From an uncultured Lactobacillus sp. (lineage in GTDB: Bacteria; Bacillota; Bacilli; Lactobacillales; Lactobacillaceae): DNA of 64,000 nucleotides. The position numbers and the translations under genes are program-made. Of the stretch, positions 53,830 through 62,601 are shown piece by piece. Every line of letters starts with the position of its first letter. Position 1 is the stretch's first letter. The DNA is taken from positions 1 through 64,000 of the forward strand of contig NZ_CAJURR010000004.1 in assembly GCF_910589175.1 (NCBI RefSeq), written 5' to 3'. The notes under the pieces were generated by a model. That model worked only from the letters and a program-made list of their open reading frames with translations, was not told the DNA's origin and searched no databases.

Positions 53830-55555
53830 CAATTTCACCTCTCTTTTCTTTAGCTTTCTGTGTACGATAAATATCTTGATAAATTGGCGAAGTCTTTAGT
53901 AATTCTTCATGAGTTCCTTCAGCAACCAATTTACCATCATCTAAAACTAAAATTTTGTCTGCATTCATCACTGATACTATCTTTTCAGCAATAATTACTG
54001 TTGTTGTATCTTTTAAGTCATGCTCTAAAGCTTCTTGAACTAATTTTTCAGACTTAGCATCTAAGGCTGAAGTGGAGTCATCTAAAATTAAAATCGGTGG
54101 CTGACCAATAACACCACGAGCAATTGATAAACGTTGCTTTTGACCACCAGAGAAGTTAGCTGATCTTTCTTCTACTTCATGGTCAAATTGATCCGGATAT
54201 TGACCAACAAATTCCTGTGCTTGGGCAATTTCTGAAGCACGTTTTAATTCATAATCGGTCGCATCTTCTTTTCCTTGACGCAAGTTAGAAGCAATTGTTC
54301 CAGAGAATAAAATTGCTTTTTGTAAAACCATTGAAACAGTATTACGTAGTGATTTTTCACCAATTGTCTTTAAGTCTTTGCCACCAATTTTTATTGTTCC
54401 TTTAGTCGGATCATAAAGACGCGGAATAAGTTGAGCCAGCGTACTTTTACCAGATCCTGTCGCTCCAACAATACCAACCATTTCACCTGGTTTCACCTTA
54501 AATGAAATATTCTTTAAAGTTGGCTTATCTCCATCAGGATAAGTGAAAGAAACATCATCAAATTCAATACTTCCCTTTTCTGGTGCAGTTGGTGCATTAG
54601 GATCAAACTTAACATCTGGTTCAGTATCAAGTACTTCTTTAATTCTTCGTAGAGAAACCATTCCACGAGTGAAGTTCATAATCACAAAACCACCAATTAA
54701 AATTGCAAAGAGTAAAGTTAAAATATAAGAAACATATGGTGATACAACTGCAACATCAGTTGGAGTTAAATTAGCACTGCGTCCTACTAAAAAGACAACC
54801 AAAGCAATTACTAAATAAGCAATTAACATGAAAGCTGGCATAATAGTAGAAATCCAGTAACCAATCTTAATATTTAATTCGTTTAAATCATCAGAAGTTT
54901 CGTTAAATCTCTTAATCTCATTTTCTCCTTGATTAAAAGACTTTACTACACGTACACCCTGTAAATTTTCTTTAACCCGAGTAGAAATTTTATCCATATA
55001 ATGTTGGAATTTAGTAAAAAGTTTATTCATATTCTGAATAACAATGTATCCAACTCCCATCATTAAAGCTAGCATTAATACAGGTGCCCACCAATACTGA
55101 GGAATTGTAATAATACTCAGTACAAATGATCCAATTAAAATAATTGGCATTCTGAGTAATTGCATGAATAAGATCATCATCATATTCATAACTTGGTTCA
55201 TATCATTAATTAAACGAACAACTAATGAACCACTAGAAAATTTTTCAATATTTCCAAAAGAAAAACTTTGAATCTTAGCATAAGTTTCCTCACGTAAATC
55301 TGAAGTTATTCCCTGGGCAATTTTTGCAGCATAATATACGTTAAAAATACCAGCAATAATTGCTAATAAACCAAGTACAACTAATCCAATTCCATCTCTT
55401 AAGACAACACTCTGGTTATCCGCTAAAATTGCTTTTTGGATATTTTCTAATAGTCTTGGCTGCCATAAAGTTGCAAAAGCAGAAATTAGAATTGTAATAA
55501 TTGCTAAAATTATTTCCTTACGATAATTTTTGAAGTGTGGCTTCAAAATTTGCAT
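53822..55555 (-). CDS. Heterodimeric ABC multidrug exporter subunit (degenerate Walker B)
   Basis: 577 residues. The six-helix membrane domain comes before Walker A GATGSGKST, canonical signature FSGGQKQR, and Walker B ILILDDSTSALD, where the catalytic Glu is Asp. That is the degenerate-site half of a heterodimer. It overlaps the partner gene by 8 bp and follows marR by 3 bp, so the operon is marR-abcA-abcB under one operator. Confidence 0.93.
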   Translation of the reverse strand: MQILKPHFKNYRKEIILAIITILISAFATLWQPRLLENIQKAILADNQSVVLRDGIGLVVLGLLAIIAGIFNVYYAAKIAQGITSDLREETYAKIQSFSFGNIEKFSSGSLVVRLINDMNQVMNMMMILFMQLLRMPIILIGSFVLSIITIPQYWWAPVLMLALMMGVGYIVIQNMNKLFTKFQHYMDKISTRVKENLQGVRVVKSFNQGENEIKRFNETSDDLNELNIKIGYWISTIMPAFMLIAYLVIALVVFLVGRSANLTPTDVAVVSPYVSYILTLLFAILIGGFVIMNFTRGMVSLRRIKEVLDTEPDVKFDPNAPTAPEKGSIEFDDVSFTYPDGDKPTLKNISFKVKPGEMVGIVGATGSGKSTLAQLIPRLYDPTKGTIKIGGKDLKTIGEKSLRNTVSMVLQKAILFSGTIASNLRQGKEDATDYELKRASEIAQAQEFVGQYPDQFDHEVEERSANFSGGQKQRLSIARGVIGQPPILILDDSTSALDAKSEKLVQEALEHDLKDTTTVIIAEKIVSVMNADKILVLDDGKLVAEGTHEELLKTSPIYQDIYRTQKAKEKRGEIDE

Positions 55556-55558
55556 CTA

Positions 55559-55996
55559 TTATTCTCCCTTCTTTCTTAAAAGCTCCCAAAAGGTATCACT
55601 CCACTCTTCGTTAAGGGCTACTAACTGTTCCATCTTTTGTGCGCCCATTTTTTGTGCAATTTGCTTTTCAATTTCAAACAAAGGGGTCATTTTCTTTTTA
55701 GCATATTCTTTTCCGGAAGCAGTTAGTTGGCAATACTTAACCCTATTATCTTCTGGGTCAATTGTCAGTTCTAGATAATCTTTTTCTAGTAAGCGGTGAA
55801 TTCCTTTATTAATAGATTGCTTAGGTAAGTCGCTTAAGTTGACCAAATCTTTTTGCGTTAATCTTTGGCGCATTAATAATTCATACAAAATAACAGTTAA
55901 ATAACTTGGCATTCCATGTTGTCTATCCCACTCTGCATAAGCTTTTCCGCCTCGAATAATCGCAAAATTCAACTTTTCTGTAGCAGTTAATTCCAT
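55559..55996 (-). CDS. MarR-family transcriptional repressor
   Basis: 145 residues with the MarR winged helix. The recognition part is LTQKDLVNLSDLPKQSINKGIHRLLEKDYL near 51-80 and the wing is LTIDPEDNRVKYCQLTASGKEYA. Dimerisation helices lie at both ends. First gene of the exporter operon. A 22-bp inverted repeat overlaps the -35/-10 region (56012-56066), the natural autorepression site. It would be released by the exporter's drug substrate. Confidence 0.9.
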   Translation of the reverse strand: MELTATEKLNFAIIRGGKAYAEWDRQHGMPSYLTVILYELLMRQRLTQKDLVNLSDLPKQSINKGIHRLLEKDYLELTIDPEDNRVKYCQLTASGKEYAKKKMTPLFEIEKQIAQKMGAQKMEQLVALNEEWSDTFWELLRKKGE

Positions 55997-56011
55997 ATTT
56001 CACCTCACAAA

Positions 56012-56066
56012 AATAGTCTCTGTAGATACTAATTAATTAACTATATTAGTATCCGCAGAGACTATT
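56012..56066 (-). promoter_or_regulatory. MarR promoter with 22-bp inverted-repeat operator
   Basis: On minus, TTGACA (56071-56066) and TAATAT (56048-56043) are separated by 17 bp. Arms at 56012-56033 and 56045-56066 are inverted copies with only two mismatches. One arm lies in the spacer and -10, and the other lies just before the marR ribosome site. TTTTT follows, so it could also end the upstream hydrolase transcript. Confidence 0.75.
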
Positions 56067-56082
56067 GTCAATAACTTTTTTA

Positions 56083-56937
56083 TTATTCTTTCCATAAAAA
56101 ATCAATTAAAAGTTTATCAACTTCTTTATTTTCGTGTAATTTGCTATGCTGTGCATTCTTACCCTTAATTTCTACTTCACGGTATGATTTGGCACGGCCA
56201 TTAATTAAATATTTATAACTTTGTGCTGAGGATACAGAAACTGATCCGTCAGAATTTGAACCGTCCTCTTTATTACCATAGATATTTAAGACCTCAATTT
56301 GTCTCGGATAGTGTTTCCGTAAAGGTAATAATTGCTTAAAGCCATCACTATAAATATCTGGTTCTCCGGTTTTCTTATTTTTGATTTTAGCCTTTTGCCC
56401 AGCTTCTTCGCCTAAGTAGCCATCGTAATGGCCTGCAATTGAAACCACCTTATTAATCTTAGGCAATTTTTTATTGTCATAATTTTCATTAATGTAATTA
56501 GCAATCTGTAGATTTCCCATTGAATGACCAACTAAATTAATCTTTGCATAATGATATTTATTAGAAATTGCAGTTATTACATCTTTTACATATGACGTTT
56601 TTCCACTCTGATTATCTTCTAGATTAACTTTGATAATCGGATTTTTGGCATTTTTTGAAATTGTGCCCTTAAGTTTAACAGTGCCATTTTCACTTACATC
56701 TGCTTGAATAATTGTATTAGTTACACCAGCCTTTTTAGCCGCATTCGCCATCTGACTTTCCGCATTCGCACTTGATCCCCACCCATGAAAGAAAAATGTT
56801 GGAATTGTTTCAGTATTGGTTAAGGAACTAGTAACCTTTTTAGCAGGAACATTTTGAGCTTTTTGACCACATCCCGCTAACACAAATAAAAATAATGCAA
56901 CAAAAAAACTAGCAAGATAAATCCTTTTCTTCTTCAT
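56083..56937 (-). CDS. DUF915-type alpha/beta hydrolase lipoprotein
   Basis: 284 residues. Lipoprotein signal with lipobox LAGC near residue 22. The fold is alpha/beta hydrolase: PTFFFHGWGSS near 50, nucleophile elbow LVGHSMGN near 138, NIYGNKEDGSNSDGSVS near 219 and the closing His in NAQHSKLHE near 263. It is anchored outside the membrane. In lactobacilli such proteins are often called cell-surface hydrolases; the substrate is unknown. Its 3' end runs into the MarR promoter. Confidence 0.85.
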   Translation of the reverse strand: MKKKRIYLASFFVALFLFVLAGCGQKAQNVPAKKVTSSLTNTETIPTFFFHGWGSSANAESQMANAAKKAGVTNTIIQADVSENGTVKLKGTISKNAKNPIIKVNLEDNQSGKTSYVKDVITAISNKYHYAKINLVGHSMGNLQIANYINENYDNKKLPKINKVVSIAGHYDGYLGEEAGQKAKIKNKKTGEPDIYSDGFKQLLPLRKHYPRQIEVLNIYGNKEDGSNSDGSVSVSSAQSYKYLINGRAKSYREVEIKGKNAQHSKLHENKEVDKLLIDFLWKE

Positions 56938-57036
56938 AATTATTTCCTCTCACACTTACTTTTCTCTAGTATACAAGGACAATTATCAATTGAAAAATAT
57001 TTATTCTTACTAGTTTCCTATCGCTAAAAGCTATAT

Positions 57037-58275
57037 CTAGTTTCTTTCAGCTTCTTTTGTTAATGTTTTTAAGCCTGGTAAAGTAATCATCACAACAAAG
57101 CTAAGTAGGTATAAAGCTGATAAAAAGCCCATCACTACTCCTAAGTTATATTTATCCATTAAAATACCTATTACTACTGATGAAAATCCACCGATTGCTC
57201 TGCCGACATTAACAATAATATTATTGGCACTCGAGCGAATTTCTGTTGGATATAATCTACTAATTACAGCGCCATAGCCACCAAACATCCCATTTGAGAA
57301 AAAGCCAACTACAGCTCCAATAATCAAAAGCATGGTCATATTTTGGGCCCAACTTAATGTATAAACCATTAAAGCTGAACCAATCAAGAAAATTGCAAAG
57401 GCTCTTCTAGGACCAAAGTAGTCAAAAATTGAGCCGAATGTCATCATACCAATGCTCATTCCAATAATCGTAGCAATCATCCAAAGACTAGAATTTGACA
57501 CATTTAAGTTCAATTGCTTTTGTACAATTGTGGGAAGCCAGTTCATTAAACCAAAGTATCCAGCAATTTGAACGGTCATCATAATCATTAGCCCAACAGT
57601 TTGCCAAGCAAGATGTGGCGTTGAAAACATTTTTTTAGCCACATCTGATAATAATGAATTCTTTTCACTAGCTTGAGCCCTAATAAATTGTTCACTTTCA
57701 TGGACGTGTTTTCTAATGAAGATAGTTAAAATTACTGGAAGAATCCCTACTAAAAATAGCATATGCCAGCCTGCTGCTGGAATAATCCAAGCTGCAATTA
57801 AAGCCGCTAAAATTGCTCCAATTTGGCCACCAATCGCTGCTACTGAGGTCATTTTACCAATTTGTTCTTTATGAAAGTTCTCAGCAATCAACGCAATTCC
57901 GACACCATATTCTCCACCTGCTCCAATTCCCGCTAAAAACCGAAGTACATAGATAAGATAAATATTATTGGCAAATGCCATTAAAGCTGTCGCAATTGCA
58001 AAAATAATTACTGTATGGCTAAAGGTTTTAACGCGACCAATCTTATCACCTAAAATTCCAAAGGCAATTCCACCAACTAACATTCCTAAATTAGTAATCG
58101 TTGAAATAAAACCAGCCTCTCCACCTGACAAATGGAGATCAGCAATCATCGAACTCATTGCAAACGATAAAAAAAGCACATCCATATTCTCAAGAGCAAA
58201 ACCTGATGAAGTAGATGCAATAACCCACTTCTGATTTTTGCTTAGAGTATGTCTGTGCTTAACCATTGTATCCAT
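57037..58275 (-). CDS. MFS transporter (sugar/aromatic acid carrier type)
   Basis: 412 residues from ATG 58275, behind GGAGG. It has 12 helices. The loop 2-3 motif FGILGDKIGRVKTF near 75 and GVGIALIAENFHKEQIGKM near 128 match the MHS/AAHS-like subgroup of metabolite:H+ symporters. A single gene between the hydrolase and dipeptidase. Substrate cannot be assigned. Confidence 0.85.
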   Translation of the reverse strand: MDTMVKHRHTLSKNQKWVIASTSSGFALENMDVLFLSFAMSSMIADLHLSGGEAGFISTITNLGMLVGGIAFGILGDKIGRVKTFSHTVIIFAIATALMAFANNIYLIYVLRFLAGIGAGGEYGVGIALIAENFHKEQIGKMTSVAAIGGQIGAILAALIAAWIIPAAGWHMLFLVGILPVILTIFIRKHVHESEQFIRAQASEKNSLLSDVAKKMFSTPHLAWQTVGLMIMMTVQIAGYFGLMNWLPTIVQKQLNLNVSNSSLWMIATIIGMSIGMMTFGSIFDYFGPRRAFAIFLIGSALMVYTLSWAQNMTMLLIIGAVVGFFSNGMFGGYGAVISRLYPTEIRSSANNIIVNVGRAIGGFSSVVIGILMDKYNLGVVMGFLSALYLLSFVVMITLPGLKTLTKEAERN

Positions 58276-58365
58276 ATTAAATTCCTCCAAAACGAATGCT
58301 CTCTGTCATTCAATTATTTCTTCAGAACTTATTCTACTCGTTTTTTTATGATTTACAATCCTAGA

Positions 58366-59772
58366 TTATAAGTCTGGGTCTCTTCTAAAGTGCAATGGTG
58401 ACTTCTTTATTTGCTTTGTAATTAACTTACCAATTAATTCTTGATAATCCTTAACTGCTGTATGAGCTAAGTCTTTGTTTGCCTTGTTAATTAAGTCTAA
58501 CTTCTTTGCAGGATCTTTTTCCTTATCAACTTTGGCATCATATTCAATACGCATTTGACTTAATTTTTGTTGTGTAGCATTTCTAGCTTGATACAATTGC
58601 AAGCCATAGTCTTTCCATGAACGATCAGCTAAAACTTGTGCTTCCTTGTAAATCCAATATGCTGAGTTTGAAGCATACTTATCTTTTCCGTGTCTATAGA
58701 AGCTTGGTACTACGCTACCTTGTGGATAGAAAGGAACATATACATTTTGACAAGTAATGCCTAACGATAACCAGTGAATCCAGTCCTTACCCTTAAGTTG
58801 CAATAAGTGTGATTCTTCAGTAAAGTCAACACTAATTGGACGATATACGGCTGTATCTTTATTAACCGGATTTGCTACATCATATTTAGTTCCATCATAG
58901 TGGTCTCTTAATACTCTTTGGGCATCAGTAATTGAAATTGGATAGTCTGCTTTTTGAATAAATGGAATATCAAAGCTGCTTGGCTCTTGCTTAATAGAAG
59001 GACTTAAAATTCTTTGACCAGTCCAAACACGAGCCGTATTATAAGTTAAATCTAACAGATTGTGTGTACCAAAAATACGACGCCAATTAAATGGCTTATT
59101 ATTTGGCCATAAATTATGCTCTTCAACAAATTTTTGTAAACCAGGAGCAGTAATGAAGTTATCAGAGTCATTAAAGTCAATTTCTTGAATGGCTAATTCA
59201 TTAGCAGCTACCGCATAGCAATCATCTGGAATACGTTGTGCTACCCAGTAGTGAGCAGTACCAATTTCGAAGTACCAAGCTTCTTTAGGGTCAGCGAACA
59301 AAATACCATCTGATTCACCTGCAGTATGATCTTTAATAATCTTAGCAAAACGAGCAATAGCTTCGCGTGCTGTCTTTACATAAGGCAAGATACAAGTTAC
59401 CATTGCTTCTTCAATGATACCGGTCTTCTTGAATGGATCAAAAGATTGAACTTGGTCATTAGCATAAGTAGTTTCAGTAGCACTCATTGCTACACCAAAC
59501 TGGTTAATTCCAGATTCTTCATAAACACCCTTCTTGTCACTCCAATTTGGAGTTGAAGAATAAGCATATCTATGGGTTGGTAAATCCATTTCAAACTTAT
59601 TCAAGTTAGACTTAAAGTGATTATTAGGAATATCCTTTTCTTCATGAAAAGCTAAATGCTTAGCACAGTTTGGCTTATCATCTTCATTACGTCCAATGAT
59701 AATGCTGCCATCTGTAGTAGCATTTTTCCCAATTAAAATTGATGTACATGCACTGTGATTACTTTCAATCAT
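58366..59772 (-). CDS. pepD: C69-family dipeptidase
   Basis: 468-residue cytosolic dipeptidase of the N-terminal nucleophile class. Cys9 in SACTSILIGKNAT would become the catalytic nucleophile after removal of the short propeptide. GSIIIGRNEDD follows as expected, with TETTYAND near 107. Downstream of the dtpT gene on the same strand, it matches the role of degrading imported di- and tripeptides. The ribosome site GAAAGTG is weak. Confidence 0.92.
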   Translation of the reverse strand: MIESNHSACTSILIGKNATTDGSIIIGRNEDDKPNCAKHLAFHEEKDIPNNHFKSNLNKFEMDLPTHRYAYSSTPNWSDKKGVYEESGINQFGVAMSATETTYANDQVQSFDPFKKTGIIEEAMVTCILPYVKTAREAIARFAKIIKDHTAGESDGILFADPKEAWYFEIGTAHYWVAQRIPDDCYAVAANELAIQEIDFNDSDNFITAPGLQKFVEEHNLWPNNKPFNWRRIFGTHNLLDLTYNTARVWTGQRILSPSIKQEPSSFDIPFIQKADYPISITDAQRVLRDHYDGTKYDVANPVNKDTAVYRPISVDFTEESHLLQLKGKDWIHWLSLGITCQNVYVPFYPQGSVVPSFYRHGKDKYASNSAYWIYKEAQVLADRSWKDYGLQLYQARNATQQKLSQMRIEYDAKVDKEKDPAKKLDLINKANKDLAHTAVKDYQELIGKLITKQIKKSPLHFRRDPDL

Positions 59773-59890
59773 TATATATCACACTTTCATTTAAATAACC
59801 TTTCTTATTCATTTTTTATTGTATTACCTTAGGCGCAAAAATTTTACTAAAACGCATTCTCAAAAGTGTGAACTAATGGTTTTATAAAAA

Positions 59891-59932
59891 AATAAGGAAA
59901 GATTCGAATTATCCATCAAATCTTTCCTTATT
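59891..59932 (-). terminator. Terminator after dtpT
   Basis: AATAAGGAAAGATT and AATCTTTCCTTATT are perfect 14-bp arms around a 14-nt loop, just after the transporter stop. Confidence 0.85.
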
Positions 59933-59953
59933 AAATATTAAATTATGTTTGTT

Positions 59954-61447
59954 TTATTCAGCATCTGCCATTAAATTATGAATTTTCTTAGTGAAGAAAA
60001 ACATCACTACACCAAACAATACACTAACAATTCCCACTGCTAAGAAGTATGCCACTTCAGTTTTACTTGAGTAGTACTTAACAATTTGGGAGTTGATAGC
60101 TTGACCAGTGGCATCTGCTAAGAACCAAAGACTCATCATTTGTGAACGGAAAGCTTTTGGTGCCAAACGAGTAGTTACAGATAAGCCAATTGGAGAAATA
60201 AGCATTTCGGCAATTTCAACAATAAACCAAGAACCAACTAGCCAAAATGGACTAACTCGTCCGTTTGTTCCATAAAGCATTCCTGGAAGCGCCATCCACA
60301 TATATGAAAGACCAGCAAAGACCAAACCAGCAGCAAATTTACCTGCAGCACTTGGTTGTTTCTTCCAGTTATCCCATAACCATACAAAGAACGGAGTCAG
60401 AATCATGATAAATACTGGGTTCAAAGTTTGGAAGTTAGCTGCAGTAAAGTGCCATCCTCCGATGTGAAGTACGGTTCTTTGGGCAGCAAATAGAGCCAAA
60501 ACAACAGAACCTGATTCCTCAATTCCCCAGAAAATAGAAGCTGCAATAAATAATGGAATGTAAGCCCAAACTTTTGAGCGTTCCTCTTTTGTAACTTTAG
60601 GGCTTCTAAGCATTAAAACAAAGTAATAAATTGGTAAGGCAATAGCAACAATAGTAATTAAAGTAATAATGTTATCAATATTTAATTGACCAAAAGCAGC
60701 CATTAAACCTAATACTACTGCTAAAGCTAAAATTCCTAAACCGATTCTCTTTAATACCTTATTACGAGTTTCTGGATCGATTGGATCTGTTGGGTGCATC
60801 CCATCCTCAGAGAGATACTTTCTACCGCCCCAAACATACTGTACTAAACCAAAGAACATTCCAACTGCTGCCAAAGAGAAACCAGCATGGAAGTTAAAAT
60901 GATTTCCAAATAAATTAAGGCCAAAACCTTCACTTGCCCAAGGAACTAACCATGGAGCAAGTGCTGATCCTAAGTTAATACCAAACACAAAGATACTAAA
61001 ACCAGCATCACGTCTGCGATCATCTAATGAGTATAAGCCTCCAACCATATCAGAAACATTAGGCTTGAGTAAACCTGTACCTACCACAATAAATGCGATC
61101 GAAATATATAAACCTACCTCTGCCATTGGTAGGGCTAAGATAATGTGTCCAATCATAATAAGGACACCACCAAAGAAGACAGTACTACGTGCTCCCCAAA
61201 TTCTGTCTGCTAGCCATCCACCAGCTACCGTAGAAAGATAAACAAGTGAACCGTAGATAGACATGATTGAAGCAGCAGTGGTTTCATTCATCCCTAATCC
61301 GCCACGTTCTACGGCATAATACATGTAGAAGAGTAAAATAGCACGCATACCATAGTAACTAAATCTCTCCCACATTTCAGTGAAGAACAAGGTGGACAAA
61401 CCACGAGGTTGTCCAAAGAAAGTCTTCTCTGTTGTTGAATTATTCAT
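59954..61447 (-). CDS. dtpT: Di-/tripeptide:proton symporter (POT family)
   Basis: 497 residues, 14 helices. The POT signature LFFTEMWERFSYYGMRAIL is near residue 20, with the proton-coupled ExxER motif as EMWERF, and FGINLGSALAPWLV near 152 is the second signature region. It imports di- and tripeptides for the co-directional C69 dipeptidase. The leader contains a hairpin that covers the ribosome site (61458-61493) and operator-like palindromes in the promoter. Confidence 0.94.
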   Translation of the reverse strand: MNNSTTEKTFFGQPRGLSTLFFTEMWERFSYYGMRAILLFYMYYAVERGGLGMNETTAASIMSIYGSLVYLSTVAGGWLADRIWGARSTVFFGGVLIMIGHIILALPMAEVGLYISIAFIVVGTGLLKPNVSDMVGGLYSLDDRRRDAGFSIFVFGINLGSALAPWLVPWASEGFGLNLFGNHFNFHAGFSLAAVGMFFGLVQYVWGGRKYLSEDGMHPTDPIDPETRNKVLKRIGLGILALAVVLGLMAAFGQLNIDNIITLITIVAIALPIYYFVLMLRSPKVTKEERSKVWAYIPLFIAASIFWGIEESGSVVLALFAAQRTVLHIGGWHFTAANFQTLNPVFIMILTPFFVWLWDNWKKQPSAAGKFAAGLVFAGLSYMWMALPGMLYGTNGRVSPFWLVGSWFIVEIAEMLISPIGLSVTTRLAPKAFRSQMMSLWFLADATGQAINSQIVKYYSSKTEVAYFLAVGIVSVLFGVVMFFFTKKIHNLMADAE

Positions 61448-61457
61448 TAAAAACTAT

Positions 61458-61493
61458 CCTTTCTGTATTATGTGTTTTATATACACAGAAAGG
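61458..61493 (-). promoter_or_regulatory. Leader hairpin covering the dtpT ribosome site
   Basis: On the minus RNA CCTTTCTGT pairs perfectly with ACAGAAAGG, and the second arm contains the ribosome site GAAAGG just before ATG 61447. A smaller TGT/ACA pairing extends in the loop. It could lower translation or sense a ligand or temperature. Confidence 0.5.
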
Positions 61494-61504
61494 TTTATTT
61501 TATA

Positions 61505-61547
61505 CCTATTTATAATAGGTAGTCAAATTGGTATAGATCGATCTATA
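61505..61547. promoter_or_regulatory. dtpT promoter with two palindromes
   Basis: On minus TTGACT comes before a TATAAA-like -10, with CCTATTATAAATAGG filling the spacer (inverted repeat at 61505-61519). Upstream, TATAGATCGATCTATA (61532-61547) is a perfect 16-bp palindrome. Both are candidate repressor sites. Confidence 0.5.
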
Positions 61548-61565
61548 GAAATAAACAGTAAAAAA

Positions 61566-61594
61566 AGAACCATGAATTCCTACTTCACGGTTCT
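61566..61594 (-). terminator. Terminator after the LacI gene
   Basis: AGAACCATGAA pairs with TTCACGGTTCT through a G-U on the minus RNA, followed by TTTTTT. Confidence 0.75.
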
Positions 61595-61620
61595 AGTAAA
61601 CAAATAATTCTATATTTTCA

Positions 61621-62601
61621 TTAATTTTTAGTTGTATCTCCCGGACGAAAAGCGATGGGGATCATTAATCGAGAAACTTCTTTATAGTTTGGATTTTCCA
61701 TTTCTTTATGTAACTGGTCTACAGCTTCTTTAGCAATTTCTTCAACATTTTGTCTAATAGAAGAAACCGTTAATTGAGTGTCAGCAGTAAGTTGCCAACC
61801 GTCAAACCCAATTATCTGAACTTGTTCAGGAATTTTTATTCCTGCTTCTTGAAATTCTTCCGTTAACACAAGAGCCAGCTCATCAGTATGGGCAAAAATA
61901 CCATAACTTGTATCAGCAGATTTTATTTTTTGAATTAAACTATCAATTACTTTTTTATCTTTTTTTCGAGAATCAATCTCTACTATTTCAAACTTAAGCC
62001 CATGGTTATTACAATAATCTATAAATCCTGCTTTTCTTGCATTCATTTCAACAGAATTATGATTAGCTGAGCCAATAAAGATCAAATTATCAAGTTTTCT
62101 TTTGTTTAATTCTTTAGCAGCTATTTTCCCACCTTCATAATTATCTGAAGATACTAGAGAAAATTGACCTGTACTTTCTTTCTCAATAGAAACAAGGGGG
62201 ATATCCGAATGAACGTGACTCGTTAAGTCAGAATAAGAGATCGAAAGAATTCCTGCTACGCGTTGCTCTTCAGCCATCGTAACGTAACTTTTTTCTTTTT
62301 GATAGTCATTCTCTGATACACATAAAACCATTTTATATCCAAGTTCATCTAAGTATTTTTGAACCCAAAAAGTTAATTCGGAAAAAAATGGAGACCATAC
62401 ACTAGGAACCACAAAAACTACAAAAGCTGATTGTTGAGTCTTTAAAAAACGTGCAGCATTATTTCTTACATAATTTAATTTTTTTATTGCTGAATCAATT
62501 TCTTTTGCAGCTTTTGGACGTACTTTTTTTCCGTTTAAGAAATTTGAAACTGTTGCCACAGAAACGTTAGCTTCACGCGCCACATCCTTCATGCTACTCA
62601 C
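61621..62601 (-). CDS. LacI-family transcriptional repressor
   Basis: 326 residues from GTG 62601 (ATG 62592 is an alternative). The N-terminal LacI helix-turn-helix KDVAREANVSVATVSNFLNGKKV and hinge are complete. The periplasmic-binding-like effector domain (about 60-320) has GIFAHTDELALVLTEEF and QIIGFDGWQL. It overlaps the 3' end of the GH13 glucosidase by a few bases, so the pair is co-transcribed and the regulator probably governs malto- or isomalto-oligosaccharide use. Confidence 0.9.
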   Translation of the reverse strand: MSSMKDVAREANVSVATVSNFLNGKKVRPKAAKEIDSAIKKLNYVRNNAARFLKTQQSAFVVFVVPSVWSPFFSELTFWVQKYLDELGYKMVLCVSENDYQKEKSYVTMAEEQRVAGILSISYSDLTSHVHSDIPLVSIEKESTGQFSLVSSDNYEGGKIAAKELNKRKLDNLIFIGSANHNSVEMNARKAGFIDYCNNHGLKFEIVEIDSRKKDKKVIDSLIQKIKSADTSYGIFAHTDELALVLTEEFQEAGIKIPEQVQIIGFDGWQLTADTQLTVSSIRQNVEEIAKEAVDQLHKEMENPNYKEVSRLMIPIAFRPGDTTKN

